Part shown: positions 60,901 to 64,000 of the stretch, in pieces
How positions within the stretch are numbered: position 1 is the stretch's first letter
How the letters are laid out: every line of letters begins with the position of its first letter
DNA from: Rallus limicola
Lineage: Eukaryota > Chordata > Aves > Gruiformes > Rallidae
Direction of reading: 5' to 3'
Assembly: GCA_022605955.1 (NCBI GenBank)
Contig: JAKCOZ010000007.1
Location: forward strand, 35,566,991 to 35,630,990
DNA length: 64,000 nucleotides
Notes under the pieces: model-generated
What the model was told of the DNA's origin: nothing
The model's database searches: none
Seen by the model: only the letters and a program-made list of their open reading frames with translations
Program-made: the position numbers and the translations under genes

Positions 60901-62202
60901 ATATAGAGAATGTACAGAATGAAGTCACCAGCAGAATGGACCTGATTGAGAAAGAAGTTGATGGTAACTGCATTGCCAGATACTTGTTAATACACCTGTC
61001 ACAGCATCTTTCATAGCCACTATGTTGAAGGTGATCTGAGGCACTGAGGATGGATGTTAAATGCTGTATTCAAATTTGGGTACCCAAAATTATAGCTAGA
61101 ATTTGTACCCTTGATGTCCCCACCCACTTCCACAAGTTTTGAATGCCCACTTAAGTGCTTAGGAGTCCTGAAAATTTAACTCAAGTTTGTGGTATTAGAC
61201 AGGCTTCAGAAAGCTTAGATAACTTGTCTAGTCATTGTCCAGATACGGATCATATGATGGATTTTTAACACCTGGAGTGTCTTTGGCCTGATTGTTTTAG
61301 TACTCGATTAATTTTTTTGGAGAGGGGGGGCACGGGGTGGGGGGGATATGTGTTCATTCAGCCTTTGATTAGTAAATGACTGGTGTCAGGAGGACAAATG
61401 AGGTGTCATGAGAAAACTTGAATGAGCTTATAGTGTAGTAGTAAATATTACAGCATATAACTTTCCTTGCTGGTCATAGTAAATTCCTGGTTGCAGGAGT
61501 ATTTATTTACAAATAAAGTTACCTATTACTTTAGCAGTTTTATTTTCGGTGTTCCTCTTCCTACTAGGCAGCGTTTCTAGGCTAACAGGGTTGACCTTTT
61601 CCCTTCTCCGTCTCTGCAAGCATAGAAACTCCCTGAAAAACATTTGTTGAAGACTGGAAAACCGTCCTGTAATGTGGACCTTGTGAACAGGAGCCTGTTA
61701 AAGTGACAGAAGCAAGCCTTGCTGTTAAGGATTGCATTTGCTGTTGCCAAACTGTCACAGCTAGAAGGCTGTGAGCGGAAGTTCCTTATATCTGTGTCGA
61801 TGGTAAATTGTTAGCCAAGGGTGGAATTTGGACCCAGGTACCTTCTTATAATAACAGTCAAACCAGGAGATATGTTTGGACTGAGGGAAACACAGAATTA
61901 GTTAGTGTTTCCCTAATAAACATTTCTTCTGTTAAATAAAAATCACAGCCTCAGTGTATTTTCCCTTCTTATAAAAGCCAGTAAGAAAGAAAAGTTTAAT
62001 TTAAGAAAACTGTTTCTCAAAGGCTAATTCTAACTAACTTCTTCCTTTTCCTTCTGTAGTTTTGGAAAGCTGGCTTGATTTCACTGGAGAACTGGAACCA
62101 CCCGATCCTCTGGCAAGATTGCCTCAGCTCAAGCGACGTATCAAACAGCTTTTAATTGACATGGGGAAAGTACAGCAAATAGCAACGCTTTGCTCTGTAT
62201 GA
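9849..62202 (+). CDS. PHF20L1: PHF20L1: tandem-Tudor and PHD-finger chromatin reader, spliced over 19 coding exons
   Basis: The joined coding exons are 9849-9931, 18041-18212, 18361-18445, 19216-19304, 25465-25672, 26319-26447, 31808-31890, 35676-35928, 37947-38132, 38332-38538, 46141-46194, 49549-49647, 51497-51661, 52052-52233, 54178-54277, 56313-56508, 56902-57271, 60798-60963 and 62060-62202. They sum to 2,970 nt, or 989 residues plus a TGA stop, and every junction is GT-AG with matching phase. Domain order is Tudor 1 (about residues 11-71), Tudor 2 (about 85-141), a basic and serine-rich linker with Ala7 and Lys9 tracts, a PHD finger (652-698) and a C-terminal helical segment (about 895-985). 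Family knowledge: PHF20L1 is a nuclear reader of methylated lysine on histones and on proteins such as DNMT1, and is a paralogue of PHF20 of the NSL acetyltransferase complex. PHF20 carries a C2H2 zinc finger between Tudor and PHD; I see none here, which favours PHF20L1. The sequence matches the mammalian protein, as I remember it, almost end to end. The start is the conserved [10 protein letters not shown]. Confidence 0.96.
12530..12880 (+). mobile_element. CR1 LINE 3' fragment
   Basis: It retains the wording of the CR1 ORF2 end and 3' UTR: the AGGCTTCAGGAGACCCAC region, GAGACTCAGGTTAGATACAG, then TGAGGTCCCTTCCAACTC near the 3' terminus. It is 5'-truncated, as most CR1 copies are, and full of small changes. 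It sits in the sense orientation of the host intron. Confidence 0.85.
13304..13446. repeat. 27-bp tandem repeat array (4.6 copies) ending in a perfect hairpin
   Basis: Four identical 27-bp units start at 13304, 13331, 13358 and 13385, and a partial fifth starts at 13412. The unit begins AAAATACATTAG and contains GTTACCAGCTGTAAC, itself an interrupted palindrome. The array ends where AATACATTAGTTAC (13414-13427) is followed, after the loop ATCTG, by its exact reverse complement (13433-13446). The near-perfect identity suggests recent expansion or ongoing homogenisation. Confidence 0.95.
18041..18212 (+). CDS. PHF20L1: PHF20L1 exon 3: core of Tudor 1
   Basis: It encodes residues 28 (last base) to 85, from [14 protein letters not shown] to [11 protein letters not shown]. 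It carries the Tudor 1 aromatic residues F47, W50 and Y54 and the WxHRYDEW signature. Acceptor CACTCAAG, donor GTAAGT. It ends in phase 0. The last residues (DDEEFV) differ slightly from the mammalian form, as I recall it. Confidence 0.95.
18361..18445 (+). CDS. PHF20L1: PHF20L1 exon 4: first half of Tudor 2
   Basis: It encodes residues 86-113 plus one base, beginning [19 protein letters not shown]97 and Y103 match the methyl-lysine cage positions described for Tudor 2 of the paralogue PHF20. It follows a very short intron (148 nt). Donor GTATGT. Confidence 0.95.
19216..19304 (+). CDS. PHF20L1: PHF20L1 exon 5: second half of Tudor 2
   Basis: It encodes residues 114-143, [20 protein letters not shown] and on to EDAKGQ. 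F120 and D122 complete the four-residue Tudor 2 cage with W97 and Y103. It ends in phase 0 at CAG|GTAAGA. That leaves room for phase-0 cassette exons before exon 6, which is where mammals insert 26 residues. Confidence 0.95.
21746..21808 (+). CDS. Candidate 63-nt cassette exon of PHF20L1 after Tudor 2
   Basis: A pyrimidine-rich tract and TAATCAG acceptor precede 63 open nucleotides, followed by GTGAGT. The phase is 0-0, matching the exon 5/exon 6 junction. It would add 21 residues, starting [13 protein letters not shown] and ending EIEPKE, between Tudor 2 and DWIALVK. The stretch has several CpGs, unlike the AT-rich intron around it, which suggests constraint. I do not recall this peptide from the mammalian canonical isoform. 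It is not counted in the 989-residue model. Confidence 0.5.
23165..23265 (-). mobile_element. CR1 LINE 3' end fragment
   Basis: TCACAAAATTATTGAGGTTG followed by a degenerate GGAAGACTCATCTTGAGAT is the reverse complement of the common CR1 3' end. Only about 100 bp can be followed. Confidence 0.7.
25465..25672 (+). CDS. PHF20L1: PHF20L1 exon 6: alanine tract and basic linker
   Basis: It encodes residues 144-212 plus one base. It opens DWIALVK, then seven alanines coded by GCT GCT GCA GCA GCA GCA GCC, then [16 protein letters not shown] and further charged sequence to SSDTF. Acceptor TTTTTGGAG, donor GTAAAA. The alanine tract overlaps a CAG/GCA trinucleotide run that may vary in length. Confidence 0.93.
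26319..26447 (+). CDS. PHF20L1: PHF20L1 exon 7: basic linker with QAKRARLNK patch
   Basis: It encodes residues 213-255 plus one base, [13 protein letters not shown] through [14 protein letters not shown]. The KRKS and KRAR clusters could serve as nuclear localisation signals. The acceptor is AAAG|TAG, an overlapping NAGNAG arrangement. The upstream AG is chosen because it keeps the valine found in the mammalian TFVGL. Confidence 0.92.
27668..28735 (-). mobile_element. CR1 LINE, 5'-truncated, with reverse-transcriptase remnant
   Basis: Read on the minus strand it gives the last part of CR1 ORF2: [11 protein letters not shown] of the RT core, a degenerate catalytic box (FASDRKL where FADD is expected), then [26 protein letters not shown] and [13 protein letters not shown]. 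The 3' UTR runs down to about 27668. Stops and frame breaks make it inactive. It is the best preserved CR1 RT piece in the window. Confidence 0.93.
28765..28870 (-). mobile_element. CR1 LINE 3' end fragment
   Basis: AATCATAGGATGGTTTGGG, then GGAAGGGACCTGGAAGATGA, is the reverse complement of a CR1 3' terminus. It lies just 5' of the longer CR1 at 27668-28735 and is a separate copy, since it repeats the same 3' end. Confidence 0.85.
30285..30425 (-). mobile_element. CR1 LINE 3' end fragment
   Basis: CACGGAATGGTTTGGGATGG, then AGGGACCTCAAAGAGCATG and TAGACCAGGTTGCCCAAAGC, is the reverse complement of the CR1 3' UTR. About 140 bp remain. Confidence 0.85.
31808..31890 (+). CDS. PHF20L1: PHF20L1 exon 8
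   Basis: It encodes residues 256-283, [19 protein letters not shown] to PVLEQ. It is hydrophilic linker with no recognisable domain. Acceptor TCCTAAG, donor GTATGA, phase 0 at its end. If the donor is not used, translation adds one valine and stops at TGA 31894-31896, giving a 284-residue Tudor-only product. Confidence 0.93.
34001..34006 (+). terminator. Candidate intronic poly(A) signal AATAAA
   Basis: GAACAATAAAATTGTTTATT lies 2.1 kb after exon 8. A transcript that reads through the exon 8 donor would have its stop at 31894 and could be cleaved just after this site. Many AATAAA sequences occur by chance in AT-rich introns, so the evidence is context only. Confidence 0.35.
35095..35285 (+). 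mobile_element. CR1 LINE 3' end fragment
   Basis: GTCTAGAAGCAGCTGGATGA, then GGACTCAATGGTTCCTGATG and AGTCCCTTCCAACCTGAGAT, reads as a sense-strand CR1 3' end with terminal degenerate TTCTGCGAT. Confidence 0.8.
35676..35928 (+). CDS. PHF20L1: PHF20L1 exon 9: conserved linker
   Basis: It encodes residues 284-367 plus one base: [17 protein letters not shown], then [35 protein letters not shown] and SSVINKT. It is unusually close to the mammalian sequence, as I remember it, for a linker without a named fold. The KSPLSP motif looks like a proline-directed phosphorylation target (inference). Acceptor TTATTCAG, donor GTGAGC. Confidence 0.94.
35929..37946 (+). other. PHF20L1 intron 9 (2.0 kb)
   Basis: AT-rich, with no recognisable repeat, RNA gene or extra exon. 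The minus-strand open stretch at 36203-36568 has no domain and is not supported as a gene. Confidence 0.75.
37947..38132 (+). CDS. PHF20L1: PHF20L1 exon 10: arginine cluster
   Basis: It encodes residues 368-429 plus one base. [16 protein letters not shown] is followed by RRRRSQR, a strong candidate nuclear localisation or nucleic-acid contact cluster, then serine-rich sequence to SSKLE. Acceptor TTTTAG, donor GTAATG. It is separated by only 199 nt from exon 11. Confidence 0.93.
38332..38538 (+). CDS. PHF20L1: PHF20L1 exon 11
   Basis: It encodes residues 430-498 plus one base: [20 protein letters not shown] onward through [18 protein letters not shown] to VATTAS. The first half is conserved with mammals; the second half is more diverged. 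Acceptor TTATGTAG, donor GTAAAG, phase 1 at both ends. Confidence 0.92.
38539..46140 (+). other. PHF20L1 intron 11 (7.6 kb)
   Basis: AT-rich and apparently free of CR1. A small perfect 8-bp stem (CCTCCCAC / GTGGGAGG) lies at 43178-43203. An acceptor-like site at 43905 opens a phase-1 frame to a stop at 44057, a weak candidate alternative last exon. The surrounding 43.8-44.8 kb has more open frames than the rest, but no recognisable product. Confidence 0.75.
46141..46194 (+). CDS. PHF20L1: PHF20L1 exon 12 (54 nt)
   Basis: It encodes residues 499-516 plus one base: the junction glycine followed by [17 protein letters not shown]. It aligns with mammalian ISKTEKKVKLEDKSST. Acceptor ATTTGCAG, donor GTGGGT, phase 1-1, so its skipping would keep the frame. 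Confidence 0.9.
46195..49548 (+). other. PHF20L1 intron 12 (3.4 kb)
   Basis: More than half of it is a minus-strand CR1 (47395-49490). The remaining 1.2 kb at the 5' side is AT-rich with nothing recognised. Confidence 0.85.
47395..49490 (-). mobile_element. CR1 LINE with endonuclease and early RT pieces, internally deleted
   Basis: On the minus strand the order is the ORF2 endonuclease end ([20 protein letters not shown], near 48.97 kb), [36 protein letters not shown], then [20 protein letters not shown] and a degraded start of the RT to about 48050. The sequence then jumps to the CR1 tail ([15 protein letters not shown], 47940-47395). Most of the RT domain is missing, so this is an internally deleted copy or two abutting copies. 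Stops and frameshifts throughout; inactive. Confidence 0.9.
49549..49647 (+). CDS. PHF20L1: PHF20L1 exon 13: lysine-rich tract
   Basis: It encodes residues 517-549 plus one base, almost only K, E and a few D/H/S/Q. It includes nine consecutive lysines before SKQH. The exon is nearly all purine on the + strand, with two runs of eight adenines. It matches the mammalian Lys9 tract followed by SKQHDYSDYED. Likely a nuclear/nucleolar targeting or nucleic-acid binding stretch (inference). Acceptor TATTTCAG, donor GTAAGT. Confidence 0.94.
50490..50985. mobile_element. Probable avian ERV/LTR fragment
   Basis: The text GACGGGGGAGAGAAGATACA, then AGGCTTGTGGTTTGAGATAA and AGAGTAGGATAATGAGAAAT, is of a kind I know as dispersed ERV sequence in bird genomes. 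It is non-coding and incomplete. Orientation and family cannot be set without a repeat library. Confidence 0.5.
50990..51230 (-). mobile_element. CR1 LINE 3' end fragment
   Basis: AATCATAGAATTGTTAAGG, then TTGGAAAAGACCTCCAATAT and GGTGACTCCACCACCTCTCT, is the reverse complement of the CR1 3' UTR and ORF2 end. It abuts the ERV-like fragment. Confidence 0.88.
51497..51661 (+). CDS. PHF20L1: PHF20L1 exon 14: acidic/serine segment
   Basis: It encodes residues 550-604 plus one base: [34 protein letters not shown] and on to [12 protein letters not shown]. Acidic plus serine-rich, closely matching mammals. Acceptor CTTTTCAG, donor GTAGGT. It has more CpG-containing codons than its neighbours. Confidence 0.94.
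52052..52233 (+). CDS. PHF20L1: PHF20L1 exon 15: acidic segment and first half of PHD finger
   Basis: It encodes residues 605-665, [18 protein letters not shown], then [20 protein letters not shown] and the PHD start [17 protein letters not shown]652 and C654 are the first zinc ligands. Acceptor TTGTGCTAG, donor GTAAAG, ending in phase 0. The open frame beyond the donor (to about 52422) is intron, since it breaks the PHD ligand pattern. Confidence 0.95.
52234..54177 (+). other. PHF20L1 intron 15 (1.9 kb)
   Basis: AT-rich sequence without recognised repeats, interrupting the PHD finger between its second and third zinc ligands. It ends in a T-rich tract and ATACCAG. Confidence 0.8.
54178..54277 (+). 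CDS. PHF20L1: PHF20L1 exon 16: second half of PHD finger
   Basis: It encodes residues 666-698 plus one base, [18 protein letters not shown] to CYICRDPP. With exon 15 it completes the C4HC3 set: C652, C654, C666, C669, H674, C677, C691, C694. W672 before the histidine is the conserved PHD tryptophan. All eight ligands are present. Donor GTATGG, phase 1. Confidence 0.96.
54278..56312 (+). other. PHF20L1 intron 16 (2.0 kb)
   Basis: AT-rich intron. Apart from a candidate 87-nt cassette exon at 55430-55516, nothing was recognised. Confidence 0.8.
55430..55516 (+). CDS. Candidate 87-nt cassette exon after the PHD finger
   Basis: A pyrimidine tract of about 45 nt with TATGTCAG precedes 87 open nucleotides ending AAAG|GTATGA. 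Phase 1-1 fits the exon 16/exon 17 junction exactly. It would insert 29 residues ([17 protein letters not shown] and on to GILLK) between DPP and GQRWSAKY. I do not recall this peptide in the known family and it contains no recognised domain. It is excluded from the 989-residue model. Confidence 0.3.
56313..56508 (+). CDS. PHF20L1: PHF20L1 exon 17: conserved block after the PHD finger
   Basis: It encodes residues 699-763 plus two bases: [17 protein letters not shown], then [19 protein letters not shown] and [14 protein letters not shown]. This block is shared with PHF20, including the YDK-WL and ENYSH-NAKKI wording, and is one of the best conserved parts of both proteins. Acceptor TACCCCAG, donor GTAAGT. 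Confidence 0.95.
56902..57271 (+). CDS. PHF20L1: PHF20L1 exon 18: acidic linker
   Basis: It encodes residues 764-887 (the first base completes K764): [17 protein letters not shown] at its start, [15 protein letters not shown] in the middle, and an acidic [16 protein letters not shown] run before GTSEQ. The [12 protein letters not shown] motif is shared with PHF20 (YITSEHCYQKPR, from memory). Acceptor CCTTGCAG, donor GTAAGT, phase 0. Confidence 0.94.
57272..60797 (+). other. PHF20L1 intron 18 (3.5 kb)
   Basis: It contains a sense-strand CR1 end at 59575-59790. The rest is AT-rich with no recognised element. Confidence 0.8.
59575..59790 (+). mobile_element. CR1 LINE 3' end fragment
   Basis: GGAGGTGGCTGAGTCTATAT, then GGATATGGTTTAGCATAGGA and TTTTCCAACCTTGTGATTCT, is a sense-strand CR1 terminus of the type with a short repeated ATTCT-like end. 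Confidence 0.88.
60798..60963 (+). CDS. PHF20L1: PHF20L1 exon 19: C-terminal helical segment
   Basis: It encodes residues 888-942 plus one base: [20 protein letters not shown], then [20 protein letters not shown] and MDLIEKEVD. The second half is amphipathic and likely a coiled coil. The acceptor is a tandem GAAG|AAG|AAT (NAGNAG). The second AG would drop K888 and give exactly the mammalian length at this junction. Confidence 0.93.
62060..62202 (+). CDS. PHF20L1: PHF20L1 exon 20: C terminus and stop
   Basis: It encodes residues 943-989, [36 protein letters not shown] and [11 protein letters not shown], then TGA at 62200-62202. It is nearly identical to the mammalian and PHF20 C termini, as I remember them. 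Acceptor CTTCTGTAG. Confidence 0.96.
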
Positions 62203-63261
62203 CAAAAGGAAGAATAAAGAGATAAAAATAGGTTCTTCACAGTGAATTTTCTTGCTAGCCACACAAGACTGACAGGAAGATAGCAAAAAGCTGAGCGTTT
62301 ATCTGGTTCTTTGCTGATTACATAAATAGGCTGAAGCTTTAGAGAGAAGAGAAGAAATCTGGAGTAAGGAAGGAATATGTTATATTGGAAGTCTAAATAC
62401 TCAATGTCCAGGCTTCAAAATGCACTACATTACATGCTGATTAATGTTGGTATGACTTTAGCATGATAAACATGAATATCCCAGCACATAAGAAAGTTGA
62501 ACAAAGAAAGAGCAATGCTACTATTTTGAAACCTTTGGCAAAAGCTTCTCAATTAGGAAATTCACTGGCTAAAAATTCTCGGGACCTGCTTTTTTAAGGA
62601 ATTCCTCTTGCTAGTGAAAGATAGACATGGAGAGATCTGTATCCTCTCTACAAGGAAAGTTTTAGATTATTTCCTTCTCTCATGAATGTTCAGAAAAATG
62701 AACATACTAGCTTTGATTTTTTTGAAAGAAATTACTTATGGTCTCCGTTTTAAAGTATTTTTTTAAATAGAAATCCTTATTACAGCACCCTTAGGCCCCT
62801 TTAAAACATATGTGGCAAATAGTGGTCAGATGTGCCAAATATTTTAAAACCACTGGGATGAGAGTTTGATTATGACACTTATGAGGGTTTTTTTCCAAAG
62901 TCCTACTCGGTGCCAGCGGTCCATCCAAAATTGTATCTAGTTTATATTTTTTTATGTTCTATTGCAGTATTCAGGATTCGAGGTACAATTTTTTGTCCTG
63001 GGTAGCTCTGTTCTGGTGTTGGCCCTCTGAAAATTTACCATCCTCAGCTGGGATGAGGAATGACAGGAGCAGCACAACTGTCGGTGGCTGTGAATATACT
63101 AAACCACTAGAAGAAATATCAAGCATCCAAGGTGTTTTTATAAAACCTTTCAGCTTCAGTGAATGAAATGTCATGAAACCAAAGGCAACCTACGTGCTCT
63201 GATAGCTCTTGCTGGATTTTGAGCCCAGGACTTTCCCTGTGCTTACAAGTTGCCGCTGTAC

Positions 63262-63352
63262 CCAGTGCTACATACATATTTGTATGTGTATGTATATGTG
63301 TATAGACACACATGTACATATATACATACTGTATACATTTATATCTACACAT
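63262..63352. repeat. TATG/CATA alternating purine-pyrimidine low-complexity tract
   Basis: TGCTACATACATATTTGTAT, then TATGTATATGTGTATAGACA and further ACATA/TATAC words. It is an imperfect (TATG/CACA)n region inside the 3' UTR, able to fold on itself because TGTATGTATA and TATACATACA are complementary. Confidence 0.75.
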
Positions 63353-63700
63353 GTCTAGTTTTATTACGATAGACTATAAGAACTGGTGGTTAACATGAAA
63401 TGTTACCTTTTAACAAGCAGTTTCTAAAATTGAAAATAATGTATGTACAGGTTTTGAAATTTGTAAAATATGACTGTTAAAAGGAGGCTATTTAACTGAT
63501 GACATTAAGATACTTGAACATTTTATGCCTCGCGTCTGTTTATCAGTTCTAGTTATCTGTATAAATGCATTTTAGAACCGATAGACAGGAAACTTGAATT
63601 TACCTTTTGATAAGAGTACAAGCCACTGTACATTCAAAAAATTTATTTAAATTTGCAAACACACTGTTCTATATGTAAGGTACTGTATGTAAAACTGTTT

Positions 63701-63706
63701 ATTAAA
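63701..63706 (+). terminator. Alternative poly(A) signal ATTAAA
   Basis: GTTTATTAAAACTATTCTG is a common variant hexamer in AT-rich context, about 240 nt upstream of the stronger signal. It could give a slightly shorter 3' UTR. Confidence 0.35.
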
Positions 63707-63943
63707 ACTATTCTGCATACTCTACATTTTTCACTTTTCTTCCTGATCTACGCATAAAAAAGAAGTGATTGTTATAATGTACAGACTGTCAAAAAAAAAT
63801 CCTTGAATGCCTTTAGAGGATGCATAAAATTGAGAAATGTGCCAAAGATGGATTATCTGGGAAAGACTTTGCAAGCAGTGCATTGAACTTTCATTATATA
63901 ACCGTTACTGAGAAAGCAAGCAGCATGGCTGGTTCATAGCTCA

Positions 63944-63949
63944 AATAAA
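63944..63949 (+). terminator. Likely main poly(A) signal AATAAA of PHF20L1
   Basis: CTCAAATAAACCCACC is followed within 25-45 nt by a GT-rich element. Cleavage would be expected at about 63960-63975. No gene follows in the window. Confidence 0.65.
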
Positions 63950-64000
63950 CCCACCCTGACGTTTCCCGTCTGTCTATCATGTCTGAAGTGAGTTATCACT

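Larger units (their letters stand above)
62203..63970 (+). other. PHF20L1: PHF20L1 3' UTR, end approximate
   Basis: AT-rich, with no coding potential. A run of alternating purine-pyrimidine TATG/CATA sequence lies at about 63262-63352. Possible poly(A) signals are AATAAA 62213-62218 (11 nt after the stop), ATTAAA 63701-63706 and AATAAA 63944-63949. The last is followed by a TGTCTGTCTATCATGTCTG stretch typical of a downstream element, so it is the best candidate for the main end. Confidence 0.75.

Noticed and set aside
62213..62218. AATAAA just after the stop codon as the main poly(A) signal
   Set aside because: A 3' UTR of about 30 nt is implausible for this gene, and stronger sites with a downstream element lie at 63.7-63.9 kb.
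63970..64000. Start of thyroglobulin (the next gene in mammals) at the right edge
   Set aside because: Too little sequence follows the PHF20L1 poly(A) signal, and no signal-peptide exon is visible.

Overview
The window comes from a bird nuclear genome. The evidence is the repeat content: decayed CR1 LINE copies dominate, with their usual 3' ends and reverse-transcriptase pieces, and two segments look like avian ERV/LTR sequence. The one real gene has a protein almost collinear with mammalian PHF20L1. I cannot resolve the bird order. No prokaryotic gene, CRISPR array, tRNA or rRNA was seen.

Layout. Positions 1-7.9 kb are intergenic and repeat-rich: CR1 pieces at 1-412 and 4835-5988, LTR-like stretches at about 1100-1900 and 6300-6990, and a ~185-bp repeat present twice (3183-3360 and 5382-5570). 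A CpG-island promoter covers about 7.9-9.2 kb. PHF20L1 then fills the rest of the window on the + strand: a non-coding exon 1 ending at 8656, nineteen coding exons from 9849 to 62202, and a 3' UTR of about 1.8 kb with a likely poly(A) signal at 63944. Every inferred junction is GT-AG, and the phases add up to one 2,970-nt frame of 989 residues plus stop. The mammalian protein, recalled from memory, has 1,017 residues. The difference is mostly one 26-residue exon that I could not find here.

Protein. The order is tandem Tudor domains (exons 2-5), a linker with seven alanines and basic patches (exons 6-11), a lysine-rich stretch (exons 12-13), an acidic serine-rich segment (exons 14-15), a C4HC3 PHD finger split between exons 15 and 16, a conserved block (exon 17), an acidic linker (exon 18) and a C-terminal helical or coiled segment (exons 19-20). 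This is the build of a chromatin reader: methyl-lysine binding by Tudor, histone H3 tail binding by PHD.

The less ordinary content is transcript diversity. There are two open, phase-symmetric candidate cassette exons (21746-21808 after Tudor 2; 55430-55516 after the PHD finger), a possible short Tudor-only isoform ending in intron 8, two NAGNAG acceptors, and an exon 1 that is open in frame with the conserved start while carrying an overlapping upstream ORF. Outside the gene, the small repeat inserted into a CR1 copy and a 27-bp tandem array ending in a perfect hairpin are the most unusual structures. I found no complete new system. These are leads at transcript and repeat level.
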